Positions 7,176 to 15,176 of a stretch of 18,972 nt of DNA are shown here, piece after piece; positions within the stretch are counted from its first letter, which is position 1, and each line of letters starts with the position of its first letter. The stretch lies in NCBI GenBank assembly GCA_964418645.1, contig CAYQME010000045.1, forward strand, positions 1 through 18,972, written 5' to 3'. The stretch is from JAADHG01 sp964418645 (GTDB taxonomy: Bacteria > Bacteroidota > Bacteroidia > Flavobacteriales > Flavobacteriaceae). The translations under genes and the position numbers were made by a program. The notes under the pieces are model-generated. The model was not told where the DNA came from. It worked only from the letters and a program-made list of their open reading frames with translations, and did no database searches.

Positions 7176-7183
7176 TATTTTTG
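7176..7183 (+). promoter_or_regulatory. Bacteroidota -7 box TATTTTTG upstream of the PLP enzyme
   Basis: TATTTTTG matches the Bacteroidota -7 consensus TAnnTTTG and is followed by CAG, as in the rpsU and tRNA promoters of this window. It is 17 bases before the ATG, giving a very short leader. No TTG is visible at the -33 distance; the hairpin at 7137-7166 occupies that place, which would fit a regulated promoter. Confidence 0.45.
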
Positions 7184-7200
7184 CAGCAGCAAAAAATTAT

Positions 7201-8181
7201 ATGGAATACGCAAAAAATATACTTGAAACTATAGGAAATACACCTTTAGTAAAATTAAATAAATTGGTCGAAGATTTACCGTGTTTGGTTTTAGCAAAAT
7301 ACGAAACTTTTAACCCAGGGAATTCAGTAAAAGACCGAATGGCACTTGCCATGATTGAAGATGCCGAAGCTGATGGACGCTTAAAACCTGGAGGAACTAT
7401 TATTGAAGGTACTTCTGGTAATACAGGCATGGGTTTAGCATTGTCTGCTATTGTTAAAGGATATAAATGCATTTTTGTGATTTCGGATAAGCAATCTAAA
7501 GAAAAGATGGATATTCTTAGAGCTGTTGGTGCTGAGGTTGTGGTATGCCCAACAGATGTTGAACCAGATGATCCTCGTTCTTATTATTCAGTATCAAAAC
7601 GATTAGGTGAAGAAACACCAAATTCGTGGTATGTAAATCAATACGATAATCCATGTAATGCAAAAGCGCATTACCAAAGTACAGGACCAGAAATTTGGAA
7701 TCAAACCGATGGTAAGGTCACACATTTTGTAGTTGGAGTTGGGACAGGAGGAACGATTTCTGGAATTGGTAAATATTTAAAAGAACAAAATCCTGATATT
7801 AAAGTTTGGGGAATAGATACTTACGGTTCTGTGTTTAAAAAATACCACGAAACAGGAATTTTTGATGAGAACGAAATTTATCCTTATGTAACCGAAGGCA
7901 TTGGCGAAGATATTTTACCTAAAAATGTCGATTTTTCTATTATTGATGGTTTCACTAAAGTAACTGATAAGGATGCAGCAGTTTACACACAACGTTTAGC
8001 CAAAGAAGAAGGTATGTTTTTAGGCAATTCTGCAGGAGCAGCTATAAAAGGACTTTTACAGCTTAAAGAACACTTTACAGAAGACGATGTAGTTGTAATA
8101 TTATTTCATGACCATGGTAGTCGTTATGTTGGCAAAATGTTTAATAACGAGTGGATGAAAAAGATGGGGTATTTAGATTAG
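7201..8181 (+). CDS. PLP-dependent cysteine synthase / cystathionine beta-synthase family enzyme
   Basis: This 326-residue fold-type II PLP enzyme has the Schiff-base lysine K44 in NSVKDR (41-46). The substrate loop is GTSGNTG (70-76), the phosphate-binding glycines are GTGGT (181-185), and the PLP-nitrogen serine region is GNSAGA (275-280). Cysteine synthases use O-acetylserine and sulphide. However, the C-terminal half (TEGIGEDILP at 231-240, and FHDHGSRYVGKMFNNEWMKKMG) resembles the catalytic core of cystathionine beta-synthase, recalled as EGIGYDFIP and RNYMTKFLSDRWM in the human enzyme. No C-terminal CBS (Bateman) domain is present, as in unregulated bacterial forms. It is cytosolic. The ATG at 7201 follows the -7 box. 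Its stop overlaps the tail of the convergent gene by 4 bases. The choice between cysteine synthesis and transsulphuration is not settled. Confidence 0.9.
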   Translation: MEYAKNILETIGNTPLVKLNKLVEDLPCLVLAKYETFNPGNSVKDRMALAMIEDAEADGRLKPGGTIIEGTSGNTGMGLALSAIVKGYKCIFVISDKQSKEKMDILRAVGAEVVVCPTDVEPDDPRSYYSVSKRLGEETPNSWYVNQYDNPCNAKAHYQSTGPEIWNQTDGKVTHFVVGVGTGGTISGIGKYLKEQNPDIKVWGIDTYGSVFKKYHETGIFDENEIYPYVTEGIGEDILPKNVDFSIIDGFTKVTDKDAAVYTQRLAKEEGMFLGNSAGAAIKGLLQLKEHFTEDDVVVILFHDHGSRYVGKMFNNEWMKKMGYLD

Positions 8182-8681
8182 TTTTCTAAAATCTTTTTAC
8201 CTTTTATTTCCCATGGGCAAGGTGATTTTTTACAGTTACTAAGTCCTATTCGTAACACCAATTCAGAATCATCACATTCCTCAATAGGTTCTAATGTAGT
8301 GTGATCATAAGGTAATATTTCATAACAGCCATCTTCACCTATTGGAGCACTAGCTTGAGTTTCTGAAGACCATCCTATTTCTAATCCTTTACGGATAGTA
8401 ATGTTATTAAATTTAAAGTTTCCAGAGGCGTCTGTTGTGGTTCTGGCAATAATTCTTTTAGTAGCTCTATCTCTTATCACTAATTTTACACCTTTAAAAC
8501 TATTAGGTTTTCTTTTCCCTGTATTTAGCTTTAAAGTCACTCTGCCATAATAGACACCATCTTTTGTAACTCTGTTTTTTTGTAACAGTTGTCCGTTAAG
8601 TTTTTCAGTTGTTTTTTCTTGAGACATTGAAATAGTTGTAAATGATACAACCATTAGTAATGATAATAATACATTATTCAT
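8178..8681 (-). CDS. Secreted protein with a transthyretin-like (carboxypeptidase regulatory-like) fold
   Basis: This 167-residue protein begins MNNVLLSLLMVVSFTTISMS and then QEKTTEKL, a signal peptide cleaved before Q21, so it is exported. Residues about 45-100 read as a small beta-sandwich of the TTR/CarboxypepD_reg type: YYGRVTLKLN, GVKLVIRDRATKRIIARTTTDASGNFKFNNI. The TDASGNFKF turn is the hallmark of that fold. The C-terminal 60 residues carry four cysteines (DGCYEI, EECDD, NCKKSPC), likely disulphide-bonded outside the cytoplasm. No enzyme motif is seen. It is convergent with the PLP enzyme gene, with a 4-base stop overlap, and lies downstream of the redoxin gene on the same strand, 85 bases away. 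The fold assignment is inference from the pattern; function is unknown. Confidence 0.7.
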   Translation of the reverse strand: MNNVLLSLLMVVSFTTISMSQEKTTEKLNGQLLQKNRVTKDGVYYGRVTLKLNTGKRKPNSFKGVKLVIRDRATKRIIARTTTDASGNFKFNNITIRKGLEIGWSSETQASAPIGEDGCYEILPYDHTTLEPIEECDDSELVLRIGLSNCKKSPCPWEIKGKKILEN

Positions 8682-8759
8682 AATACCAAAATTTAATGAA
8701 GTAGCAAAAAATTACTTAGTTCTAAAAGTACTAAAAATTTAATTAAAATTCTTGGTATT
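8682..8759. repeat. Long imperfect inverted repeat filling the gap before the secreted protein gene
   Basis: The left arm at 8682-8697 (AATACCAAAATTTAAT) is the near reverse complement of 8742-8759, which reads AATACCAAGAATTTTAAT on the minus strand; they differ by two inserted bases. Inside are two small alternative hairpins, AAGTA/TACTT (8699-8703 with 8713-8717) and TTAGT/ACTAA (8716-8720 with 8730-8734), sharing two bases. On the minus strand this is the leader immediately before the ATG at 8681. It may be a structured leader, a terminator for the redoxin gene or a decayed repeat. Confidence 0.45.
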
Positions 8760-8766
8760 TAGTTCT

Positions 8767-9618
8767 TTAACCTAATTCATCAATTATCTTTAAAAAGGCT
8801 TCTGGTTCAGGTCTTACTCTATAGTTGTCTGTTAAATCTGCAAATACAATTTTCGCTTTAGCATCTGTTATAATAACTGTTGGTAAAACAGTGTCGCTAT
8901 TATAACCCAATATTTGAAAACCTGCAGGAATACCATTTTTAGCAAAAATGTTTAACTGTTTGGCAACTTTGTTATTTGTATCAGTTAAAAAATGAAATCC
9001 AAGATTATATTTTTTGGCTAAATCTTTTGAGAATTTATGAGGTTGGGGACTTATCATAACCATATTCACACCACGTTTTTCGAGCTCCTTGTATTGCGAA
9101 GCTATTTCTTTAATTTGAGCCATACATAAGGGACACCAATTACCTCGATAAAATAAGTAAATAGATGGATTACCAAGAAAGGTTTCTGAATTAATCTTGT
9201 CTCTGTTAGTATCTTCAAGATCAAAAGAAGGTAGTTGATTCCCAACTGTTAAAATACTACAATCTCTGTTTTTAAAAACTGAATACCATGTAACGTAAGC
9301 AATCCAACATAAAACTAAAATGAAACTTATTGACGAGCCAATGATATCTTTATTTTCAATAATACCTCCAAAAACAATGCTTGTTATAAAACCAAGAAGA
9401 ATAAAGGAAGAATATATATTGAGGTTTTTAGAAGTTCGTGCTTGCGGTTTTATAAAAAGTCCAACAAATAAAACAACTATAGTTAAAGCGGAAACTAATC
9501 GACCTAAATAGCGAAATGAAAAGCCATGTTGGAATAAATGAACACTAGTGTTAATAAGCACATATAAAGCAAACATTGGAAAAATGGCAATGAATATTGA
9601 CTTAAAAAGGTTTTTCAT
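8767..9618 (-). CDS. Membrane-anchored redoxin (AhpC/TSA-like thioredoxin-fold) protein
   Basis: This 283-residue protein has two parts. Residues 1-115 contain four hydrophobic helices at about 5-26, 37-57, 68-88 and 93-114. Residues 122-283 are a redoxin domain: GNQLPSFDLED (126-136), IYLFYRGNWCPLC (153-165) with the active-site pair C162/C165, then VNMVMISPQ, a helical section and LPTVIITDAKAKIVFAD. The CPLC motif would support thiol-disulphide exchange or peroxidase activity; family members reduce peroxides or thiols. Four helices place both ends on the same side, but which side is not clear. The ATG at 9618 is the first Met. It is followed on the same strand by the secreted protein gene after 85 bases with an inverted repeat. 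The physiological role is unknown. Confidence 0.87.
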   Translation of the reverse strand: MKNLFKSIFIAIFPMFALYVLINTSVHLFQHGFSFRYLGRLVSALTIVVLFVGLFIKPQARTSKNLNIYSSFILLGFITSIVFGGIIENKDIIGSSISFILVLCWIAYVTWYSVFKNRDCSILTVGNQLPSFDLEDTNRDKINSETFLGNPSIYLFYRGNWCPLCMAQIKEIASQYKELEKRGVNMVMISPQPHKFSKDLAKKYNLGFHFLTDTNNKVAKQLNIFAKNGIPAGFQILGYNSDTVLPTVIITDAKAKIVFADLTDNYRVRPEPEAFLKIIDELG

Positions 9619-9710
9619 GAGCTATTGGTCTATTGTTTTAAGGAAGCATTACAAATATTAAATATATAAATTTGAATTTTGTGCTTTTGTATTAAAAATT
9701 TTATCTTTAA

Positions 9711-10817
9711 ATGATGAAAAAGTTTTTAGTTTGTGTCATTCTATTTACACTATTTGCATGTAGTAAAAATAGTGTAAATAATAACTCTTTGTCAGAAAAG
9801 CGAAGTTTTGCCATGACAATTTCTGATTTTCCATATGCTAATACTACAGAAGCATTTGATGAATCTTTTGCATTGATACTACAAAATACAGATATGGTAA
9901 TGATGCATTTTGATAATGGTGTGCCTTGGCAAGAAGCATTAGATGGCACAACTTACCCGCAGGGATTTTTAAATGAATTGAATTTAAAAAAATCAAAAAT
10001 ACCCACTTCACATTCAATATATCTTGCTGTTACACCTATTGCCTTCGAACGTAATGCATTAGCTAATAATATAAGTGATATTGGAAGTGAACCACTATCT
10101 CCTTCTTGGGTTACTTATGCTTTTGACCACCAAAATGTTGTAAACGCCTATATTAATCACTGTAAGTTTATGATTAATTTCTTTGAGCCAGAGTTTTTTG
10201 CTTATGCAATAGAAGCTAATATGCTCATGAATACCTCGCCCGATAAGTGGTCAGCTTTAGTTAACCTCATGCAGCAGGTTTACACTTCCCTAAAAGCAGA
10301 GTATCCAGAGTTATCTATTTTCTTTTCTATGCAAGCAGGTTGGATTTATAAATTTCAAAGTGTTCAATTGCAAAAATTACCAGAAGTCTTACCTTTTACT
10401 GATTTTATAGCTGTAAGTGCTTATCCATTTACAGAAGAATCTGATCCCAATTTACTCCCTGAAAATTATTTTTCTTTTATTGCAAATTTAGCACCAGAAA
10501 AACCTTTTGCTATAACCGAAACTTCTTGGCCAGCAGAAGATGTTACCTTACCTTATCCAATCTTATTACAGGAAAATGAACAAAGACAGGAAACCTATAT
10601 GAAATTTTTACTCTCTAATATGAAAAACCTTAATGCAAAATTTGTGTCTTGGTTTTTTATATCTGATTATGATCAATTTTGGGAAAGTGATATGAAGAAT
10701 TCTCCTATTGCACCTACTTTACGGATTTGGAAAGATTCAGGACTTTATGATGGGAATCTGCAACCAAGAAAAGCACAAATGCAATGGCAAGAAGAATTAT
10801 TAAAGGAAAAAGAATAA
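9711..10817 (+). CDS. Glycoside-hydrolase-like (clan GH-A type TIM barrel) lipoprotein
   Basis: This 368-residue protein begins MMKKFLVCVILFTLFACSKN, a lipoprotein signal with lipobox LFAC and lipidated C17. The rest reads as a TIM barrel: AMTISDFPY (34-42), DMVMMHFDNG (61-70), IYLAVTPI (103-110), FFAYAIEANML (162-172), IFFSMQAG (203-210), DFIAVSAYPF (231-240), FAITETSWPAE (266-276) and SWFFISDYDQFW. E168 after strand 4 and E270 after strand 7 sit where clan GH-A retaining glycosidases have their acid/base and nucleophile; the usual NE before the acid/base is IE here. The substrate is unknown and no polysaccharide-utilisation genes (SusC/D) are adjacent. It lies before the DUF2851 gene, separated by 51 bases. 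I am confident of a surface or periplasmic lipoprotein and less so of hydrolase activity. Confidence 0.75.
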   Translation: MMKKFLVCVILFTLFACSKNSVNNNSLSEKRSFAMTISDFPYANTTEAFDESFALILQNTDMVMMHFDNGVPWQEALDGTTYPQGFLNELNLKKSKIPTSHSIYLAVTPIAFERNALANNISDIGSEPLSPSWVTYAFDHQNVVNAYINHCKFMINFFEPEFFAYAIEANMLMNTSPDKWSALVNLMQQVYTSLKAEYPELSIFFSMQAGWIYKFQSVQLQKLPEVLPFTDFIAVSAYPFTEESDPNLLPENYFSFIANLAPEKPFAITETSWPAEDVTLPYPILLQENEQRQETYMKFLLSNMKNLNAKFVSWFFISDYDQFWESDMKNSPIAPTLRIWKDSGLYDGNLQPRKAQMQWQEELLKEKE

Positions 10818-10868
10818 GTTCCACTATTAAATTTGTAAACCAATTTATCATTTTTTTATATTAAAGGT

Positions 10869-12137
10869 ATGAAAGAAGATTTTCTTCACTATATATGGAA
10901 ATACAAAAAGTTTGATGTACTTAATCTTAAAACCACTTTGGGTGAAACTGTAAATTTAGTTTCTGTGGGGCAGCACAACTTAAATTCTGGTCCAGATTTT
11001 TTTAATGCACAATTAGAAATAGGAGAGCAGCTTTGGGCAGGCAATGTAGAAATACATATAAAATCGTCGGATTGGTTTGTGCATAATCATGAAATTGATA
11101 AAACTTACGATAATGTAATTCTTCATATAGTTTGGGAACATGATACAGATATTTTAAGAAAAGATAACACACAAATCCCAACAGTAGAATTAAAAAACAT
11201 GGTATCTCAAGAGGTTTTACAAAATTATCAGAGGTTGTTTTCTAAAACGCAAAAATGGATTAATTGCGAAAATGATTTTGCTCAAGTTGATGACTTTCTA
11301 TTAAATAATTGGTTAGAGCGTTTATATTTTGAGCGTTTAGAGAGCAAATCGGATGAAATCGAAATCTTACTCAAGCAGTCCGCAAATAATTGGGAAGCAG
11401 TCTTATTTAAATTGCTAGCCAAAAACTTTGGATTAAAAGTAAATGGCGATGCGTTTTATAGTTTATCAAATTCATTTGAATTTTCAGTACTTCGAAAAAG
11501 TCAATCAAAACCATTAAGCTTAGAAGCCCTATTTTTCGGTCAATTAGGATTACTAGAAAATGATACTCAAGAACCGTATGTTTTGGAATTGCAAAACGAA
11601 TATCAGTTTTTAAGTCAAAAATTTAAGTTATCTCAACATGGTGTTATACCCTTGCAATTTTTCAGGTTAAGACCACCAAATTTCCCAACGATTAGGCTAT
11701 CACAACTTGCAAATTTACATTATAAGGAGCACAGCTTATTTTCAAAAGTTATTAATACTTCTACACTTAAAGAATTTTATCAATTATTTTCAGTCCGAAC
11801 ATCAGCTTTTTGGGAAACACATTATACCTTTAATAAAGCATCGAAAAAAACAACTAAGAAAATAACTAAGGCATTTGTAGATTTGTTGTTAATTAATACA
11901 ATTATTCCAATTAAGTTTAGCTATGCTAAGCATCAAGGCAAAATGCTAAATGAAGAAATTGTAGTGCTTATAAAGCAATTAGCTTCAGAAAATAATAGTA
12001 TTATAAATAAATTTGAGACATTAAAAAAAGTATCTACTTCAGCTTTACAGTCACAAGCACTTTTACAATTAAAAAATGAATATTGTAATAAAAATAAATG
12101 TTTACAATGTGCTGTAGGTAATGCATTAATTATATAG
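10869..12137 (+). CDS. DUF2851 family protein
   Basis: This 422-residue protein shows the hallmarks of the Bacteroidota family DUF2851 (PF11013). These are the N-terminal MKEDFLHYIWKYKKFD, the conserved VGQHNLNSGPDFFNAQLEI at about 33-51, and NVEIHIKSSDWFVHNH at about 59-74 followed by ILHIVWEHD. There is also a C-terminal four-cysteine-like tail (C408, C414, C417 in CNKNKCLQCAVGNALI). The length is usual for the family. The function is unknown. The N-terminal D/E/H-rich core resembles nuclease-type beta folds, but I would not assign activity. No signal peptide is seen, so it is probably cytosolic. It is followed after 18 bases by the PspC gene and then the K+ channel gene, likely a single transcript. 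Confidence 0.88.
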   Translation: MKEDFLHYIWKYKKFDVLNLKTTLGETVNLVSVGQHNLNSGPDFFNAQLEIGEQLWAGNVEIHIKSSDWFVHNHEIDKTYDNVILHIVWEHDTDILRKDNTQIPTVELKNMVSQEVLQNYQRLFSKTQKWINCENDFAQVDDFLLNNWLERLYFERLESKSDEIEILLKQSANNWEAVLFKLLAKNFGLKVNGDAFYSLSNSFEFSVLRKSQSKPLSLEALFFGQLGLLENDTQEPYVLELQNEYQFLSQKFKLSQHGVIPLQFFRLRPPNFPTIRLSQLANLHYKEHSLFSKVINTSTLKEFYQLFSVRTSAFWETHYTFNKASKKTTKKITKAFVDLLLINTIIPIKFSYAKHQGKMLNEEIVVLIKQLASENNSIINKFETLKKVSTSALQSQALLQLKNEYCNKNKCLQCAVGNALII

Positions 12138-12155
12138 ATTTAATTAACTTGCAGC

Positions 12156-12383
12156 ATGAACATTTTCTACAAAGTATTACTTTATTTACAAAAGCATGGC
12201 TATTATGTGTGCCAGCGTATTGCGGATCGTTTAGGGATTAGAGCTAAAGTGGTAAGAACGTCATTTATGTATTTAACTTTTGTAACCGTTGGATTTGGAT
12301 TTGCATTGTATTTATTTATAGCATTTTGGATGCGTATTAAAGATATTGTCTATACAAAACGCTCTTCAGTTTTCGATTTATAA
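12156..12383 (+). CDS. Small PspC-domain membrane protein
   Basis: This 75-residue protein belongs to the PspC family (PF04024). The pattern is a short N-terminal helix (MNIFYKVLLYLQKHGYYV), then ADRLGIRAKVVRTSFMYL, where PspC proteins have the lead-in to the membrane helix. A single hydrophobic helix at about 37-60 follows (FMYLTFVTVGFGFALYLFIAFWM). PspC-like proteins relate to envelope stress or toxin partnering in Enterobacteria; in Bacteroidota the role is unclear. It is inserted between DUF2851 (18 bases upstream) and the K+ channel gene (3 bases downstream), so it is surely cotranslated with the latter. The first 18 residues are not the canonical KKLYRS start, so it is a divergent member. 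Confidence 0.75.
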   Translation: MNIFYKVLLYLQKHGYYVCQRIADRLGIRAKVVRTSFMYLTFVTVGFGFALYLFIAFWMRIKDIVYTKRSSVFDL

Positions 12384-12386
12384 CTT

Positions 12387-13409
12387 ATGAATAATACGCT
12401 AATAAAATTGTTCAGATCTAGGATTAACACAGCAATATTTTTGCTTTGTGTGTTGCTTTTCATAGGCGTAGTTGGTTTTAAAATTATGTCTAATTTGTCT
12501 TGGGTTGATGCCATATACATGACTGTAATTACCATTACTACAGTTGGTTTTGGAGAAGTACAACCACTTGATGATGAGTCAAAGATTTTTACAGTATTTT
12601 TAATACTCACAAGTGTAATAATAGTTGGTTTTGCAATAAAAGTAATTACCGAATATATTTTAAGTAAAAATGATGTTGAAGAAATAAAACAAAAAAAGAT
12701 GCAAAAACGTATTGATAGTCTTAAAAACCATATCATAATTTGTGGTTATGGAAGAAACGGAAAACAAGCAGCAACAAAACTATTAGCATACAAAAAAGCA
12801 TTTGTTGTTATCGAGAAAAATAAAGAGGTTATTGATAAGTTTCAAAGCGAACTTGTCCCTTTTGTACAAGGTAACGCAAATGAAGATGAAATTCTTTTCC
12901 AGGCAGGAATAGAAAGAGCTGATTGTTTAATTTCAGCATTACCCAATGATGCCGATAATTTGTTTGTCGTATTATCTGCAAGACAGATTAACAAAAGTAT
13001 TAACATTATTAGTCGTGCATCTCAAGACACTTCGTACCAAAAACTAAAACTTGCAGGAGCCAATAATGTTATTTTACCAGATAGAATTGGAGGTGATCAC
13101 ATGGCGTCTTTAGTTGTTGTTCCGGGCTTAATAGAATTTATTGATAATCTCTCAATAGTTGGAAAAGCAAATATTAATATTGAAGAAATCCCTGTTGAAA
13201 AATTATATAACACAACTCAAATAAAAACTATTAAAGATTTGGACCTTCGCAAAAAAACAGGGTGCAATGTAATTGGTTATAAAGATGTTAATGGAGAATA
13301 TATTGTAAATCCAGAGGCAAATCAAGAATTAATTCCTAATTCCAAGGTGATAGTTCTAGGAAGACCAGAGCAAATACAAAGGCTCAATTCAGTTTATAAT
13401 ATTGATTAA
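12387..13409 (+). CDS. Potassium channel with RCK (TrkA-N/TrkA-C) regulatory domains
   Basis: This 340-residue protein has two membrane helices, at about 15-33 and 66-90. Between them lie the pore helix and selectivity filter TTVGFGE (51-57), the signature of two-helix K+ channels of the MthK/KtrB-like group. The RCK N-domain starts at about 113 with the strand HIIICGYGRNG (115-125), whose GYGRNG is the nucleotide-binding Rossmann glycine motif, and continues to about 245. It includes VVIEKNKE and FVQGNANEDEILFQAGIERAD. The RCK/TrkA C-domain is at about 260-340. Such channels open or close in response to Ca2+, NAD(H) or ATP; the ligand here is unknown. The filter GFG replaces the commoner GYG, as in many bacterial channels. 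It is tightly linked to the PspC gene upstream, with a 3-base gap. Confidence 0.93.
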   Translation: MNNTLIKLFRSRINTAIFLLCVLLFIGVVGFKIMSNLSWVDAIYMTVITITTVGFGEVQPLDDESKIFTVFLILTSVIIVGFAIKVITEYILSKNDVEEIKQKKMQKRIDSLKNHIIICGYGRNGKQAATKLLAYKKAFVVIEKNKEVIDKFQSELVPFVQGNANEDEILFQAGIERADCLISALPNDADNLFVVLSARQINKSINIISRASQDTSYQKLKLAGANNVILPDRIGGDHMASLVVVPGLIEFIDNLSIVGKANINIEEIPVEKLYNTTQIKTIKDLDLRKKTGCNVIGYKDVNGEYIVNPEANQELIPNSKVIVLGRPEQIQRLNSVYNID

Positions 13410-13516
13410 CTAAAGACTTTTTAACAGCATATGTTTTAAGAATTCGTTTTTTTTTAGCATCTTGCTGCCTTTATATTTAAATTTCAAACAAAACTACTAA
13501 CTAATAATTTTCAATT

Positions 13517-15157
13517 ATGAAGAAATATCTTCTATCTATTTTTACTTTAATATTGCCTCTTTTAACTTTTGCACAAGAAGCAGTAAAAGGATTAGACGAA
13601 AGAGTAAATGATGCTTTTATGCCAGTAGCCACATGGTGGGAAGGATTCGTTTTACACCCTGTTTCTATTGGTGGTATTAATGTGCCATTTGTTGTAATTC
13701 TTTTGGTGGTGGGCGCAACATTTTTCACTATTTCTTTTAAATTTCCAGGGTTTACGAAATTTGGGTTAGCAATTAGTACAGTTAGAGGTAAATATGATGA
13801 AATAGAAGGACATCATCATGCCTATGATAAAGTTGCCGTAAATATAGTTGATGGAGATTTACCTGATACAATAAGAGATGAAAGTAAAGAGGGAGAAGTG
13901 AGTCATTTTCAAGCATTGGCTACAGCTGTATCTGGAACGGTAGGTTTAGGAAACATTGCAGGTGTTGCAGTGGCTATTGCGCTTGGTGGACCAGGAGCAA
14001 CATTCTGGATGATAGTTTGTGGACTAATTGGAATGTCAACAAAATTTGTAGAGTGTACACTAGGTGTTAAATATAGAGATGTTGGTGAAGATGGTACAGT
14101 ATATGGTGGACCTATGTATTATTTAAGCAAAGGGCTTAAAGAAAAAGGCTTTGCTGGTATTGGTAAGGTTTTGGCCGTTCTTTTTGCAATTCTTTGTATA
14201 GGAGCATCTTTTGGAGGGGGTAATGCTTTTCAATCCAATCAAGCTGCAGTCCAATTAAGTTCTTTATTTGGTTTAGAAGGTGGAGCAACTGGAATTATAA
14301 TTGGTGTTATATTAGCTGTTTTAGTTGGAATAGTAATTATTGGTGGAATTAAAAGAATTGCTAAAATAACAGAAAAGATAGTGCCTTTTATGGCGGGTAT
14401 TTATGTTATTGCTGCTTTGGTTATTATTTTTGCAAACTTTAGCGATATTGGTACAGCCTTTGGGTTAATTTTTGAAGGTGCATTTACTCCAATGGCAGGA
14501 CTAGGCGGTTTAGTTGGAGTCCTTATTGTAGGATTTCAGCGTGCTGCATTTTCTAATGAAGCTGGAGCAGGTTCCGCTGCAATAGCGCATTCGGCAGTAA
14601 AAACAAAATTTCCAGCATCAGAGGGTATAGTTGCTCTTTTAGAGCCATTTATTGATACAGTAGTAATTTGTACGATGACAGCTTTAGTTATTATTTTCTT
14701 TAATATTGATGGAGGGAATATGCAAAGTGTATTTCAATATGGAGCTGCTGGAGATTCGGCAAGTAGTGTATTATTGAATGTCGATGGAAGTTCTGTTGGT
14801 GGTGTAGATTTAACATCATTGGCTTTTGACTCAGTAATCCCGGGATTTTCCTATATTCTTACAATTGCTATCGTACTGTTTGCTTTTTCAACTATGATTT
14901 CTTGGTCATATTATGGATTACAATCTTGGAAATATTTATTTGGCAAAGGAAAAACAGCCGATATGGTTTATAAAATTTTATTCCTCTTATTTGTAATTAT
15001 TGGAGCAGCTGCAACATTGGATGCTGTAATTAAATTCTCTGATGCCATGATTTTAGCACTAGTATTTCCTAATATGATAGGACTATTCTTCTTGTTCCCT
15101 AAAGTTAGGGAAGAAATGACTAAATATATTAGCGCTATTAAAGCGAGTAAAGAATAA
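13517..15157 (+). CDS. Alanine/glycine:cation symporter (AGCS family)
   Basis: This 546-residue sodium-coupled amino acid importer belongs to the AGCS/DagA/AlsT family (PF01235). Landmarks are HFQALATAVSGTVGLGNIAGVAVAIALGGPGATFWM at about 129-164, GMSTKFVECTLGVKYR, YGGPMYYLSKGLKEK, and RAAFSNEAGAGSAAIAHSAVKT at about 344-365 with the conserved NEAG. About 11 helices are visible. The N-terminus (MKKYLLSIFTLILPLLTFAQ, then E) reads as a cleavable signal peptide before the first real helix. A hydrophilic section at about 86-128, with a GHHHAYD run, separates helix 1 from the conserved core. I recall such extensions in Bacteroidota members, but they are longer than in the standard family of about 450-480. 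Transport of alanine or glycine is inferred from the family. It stands 107 bases after the K+ channel gene, with no clear -7 consensus between. Confidence 0.93.
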   Translation: MKKYLLSIFTLILPLLTFAQEAVKGLDERVNDAFMPVATWWEGFVLHPVSIGGINVPFVVILLVVGATFFTISFKFPGFTKFGLAISTVRGKYDEIEGHHHAYDKVAVNIVDGDLPDTIRDESKEGEVSHFQALATAVSGTVGLGNIAGVAVAIALGGPGATFWMIVCGLIGMSTKFVECTLGVKYRDVGEDGTVYGGPMYYLSKGLKEKGFAGIGKVLAVLFAILCIGASFGGGNAFQSNQAAVQLSSLFGLEGGATGIIIGVILAVLVGIVIIGGIKRIAKITEKIVPFMAGIYVIAALVIIFANFSDIGTAFGLIFEGAFTPMAGLGGLVGVLIVGFQRAAFSNEAGAGSAAIAHSAVKTKFPASEGIVALLEPFIDTVVICTMTALVIIFFNIDGGNMQSVFQYGAAGDSASSVLLNVDGSSVGGVDLTSLAFDSVIPGFSYILTIAIVLFAFSTMISWSYYGLQSWKYLFGKGKTADMVYKILFLLFVIIGAAATLDAVIKFSDAMILALVFPNMIGLFFLFPKVREEMTKYISAIKASKE

Positions 15158-15176
15158 AAAATTAAATACTTATAAA

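Noticed and set aside
9707..9949. Minus-strand open frame opposite the start of the GH-like gene
   Set aside because: It overlaps the lipoprotein signal of the well-supported plus-strand gene and has no family features.
12350..12736. Minus-strand open frame of 128 codons
   Set aside because: Antisense to the K+ channel pore region; its hydrophobic look comes from the membrane helices on the other strand.
13410..13516. Promoter for the symporter gene
   Set aside because: No TAnnTTTG with a properly spaced TTG; only partial A/T-rich matches such as TATATTTA.
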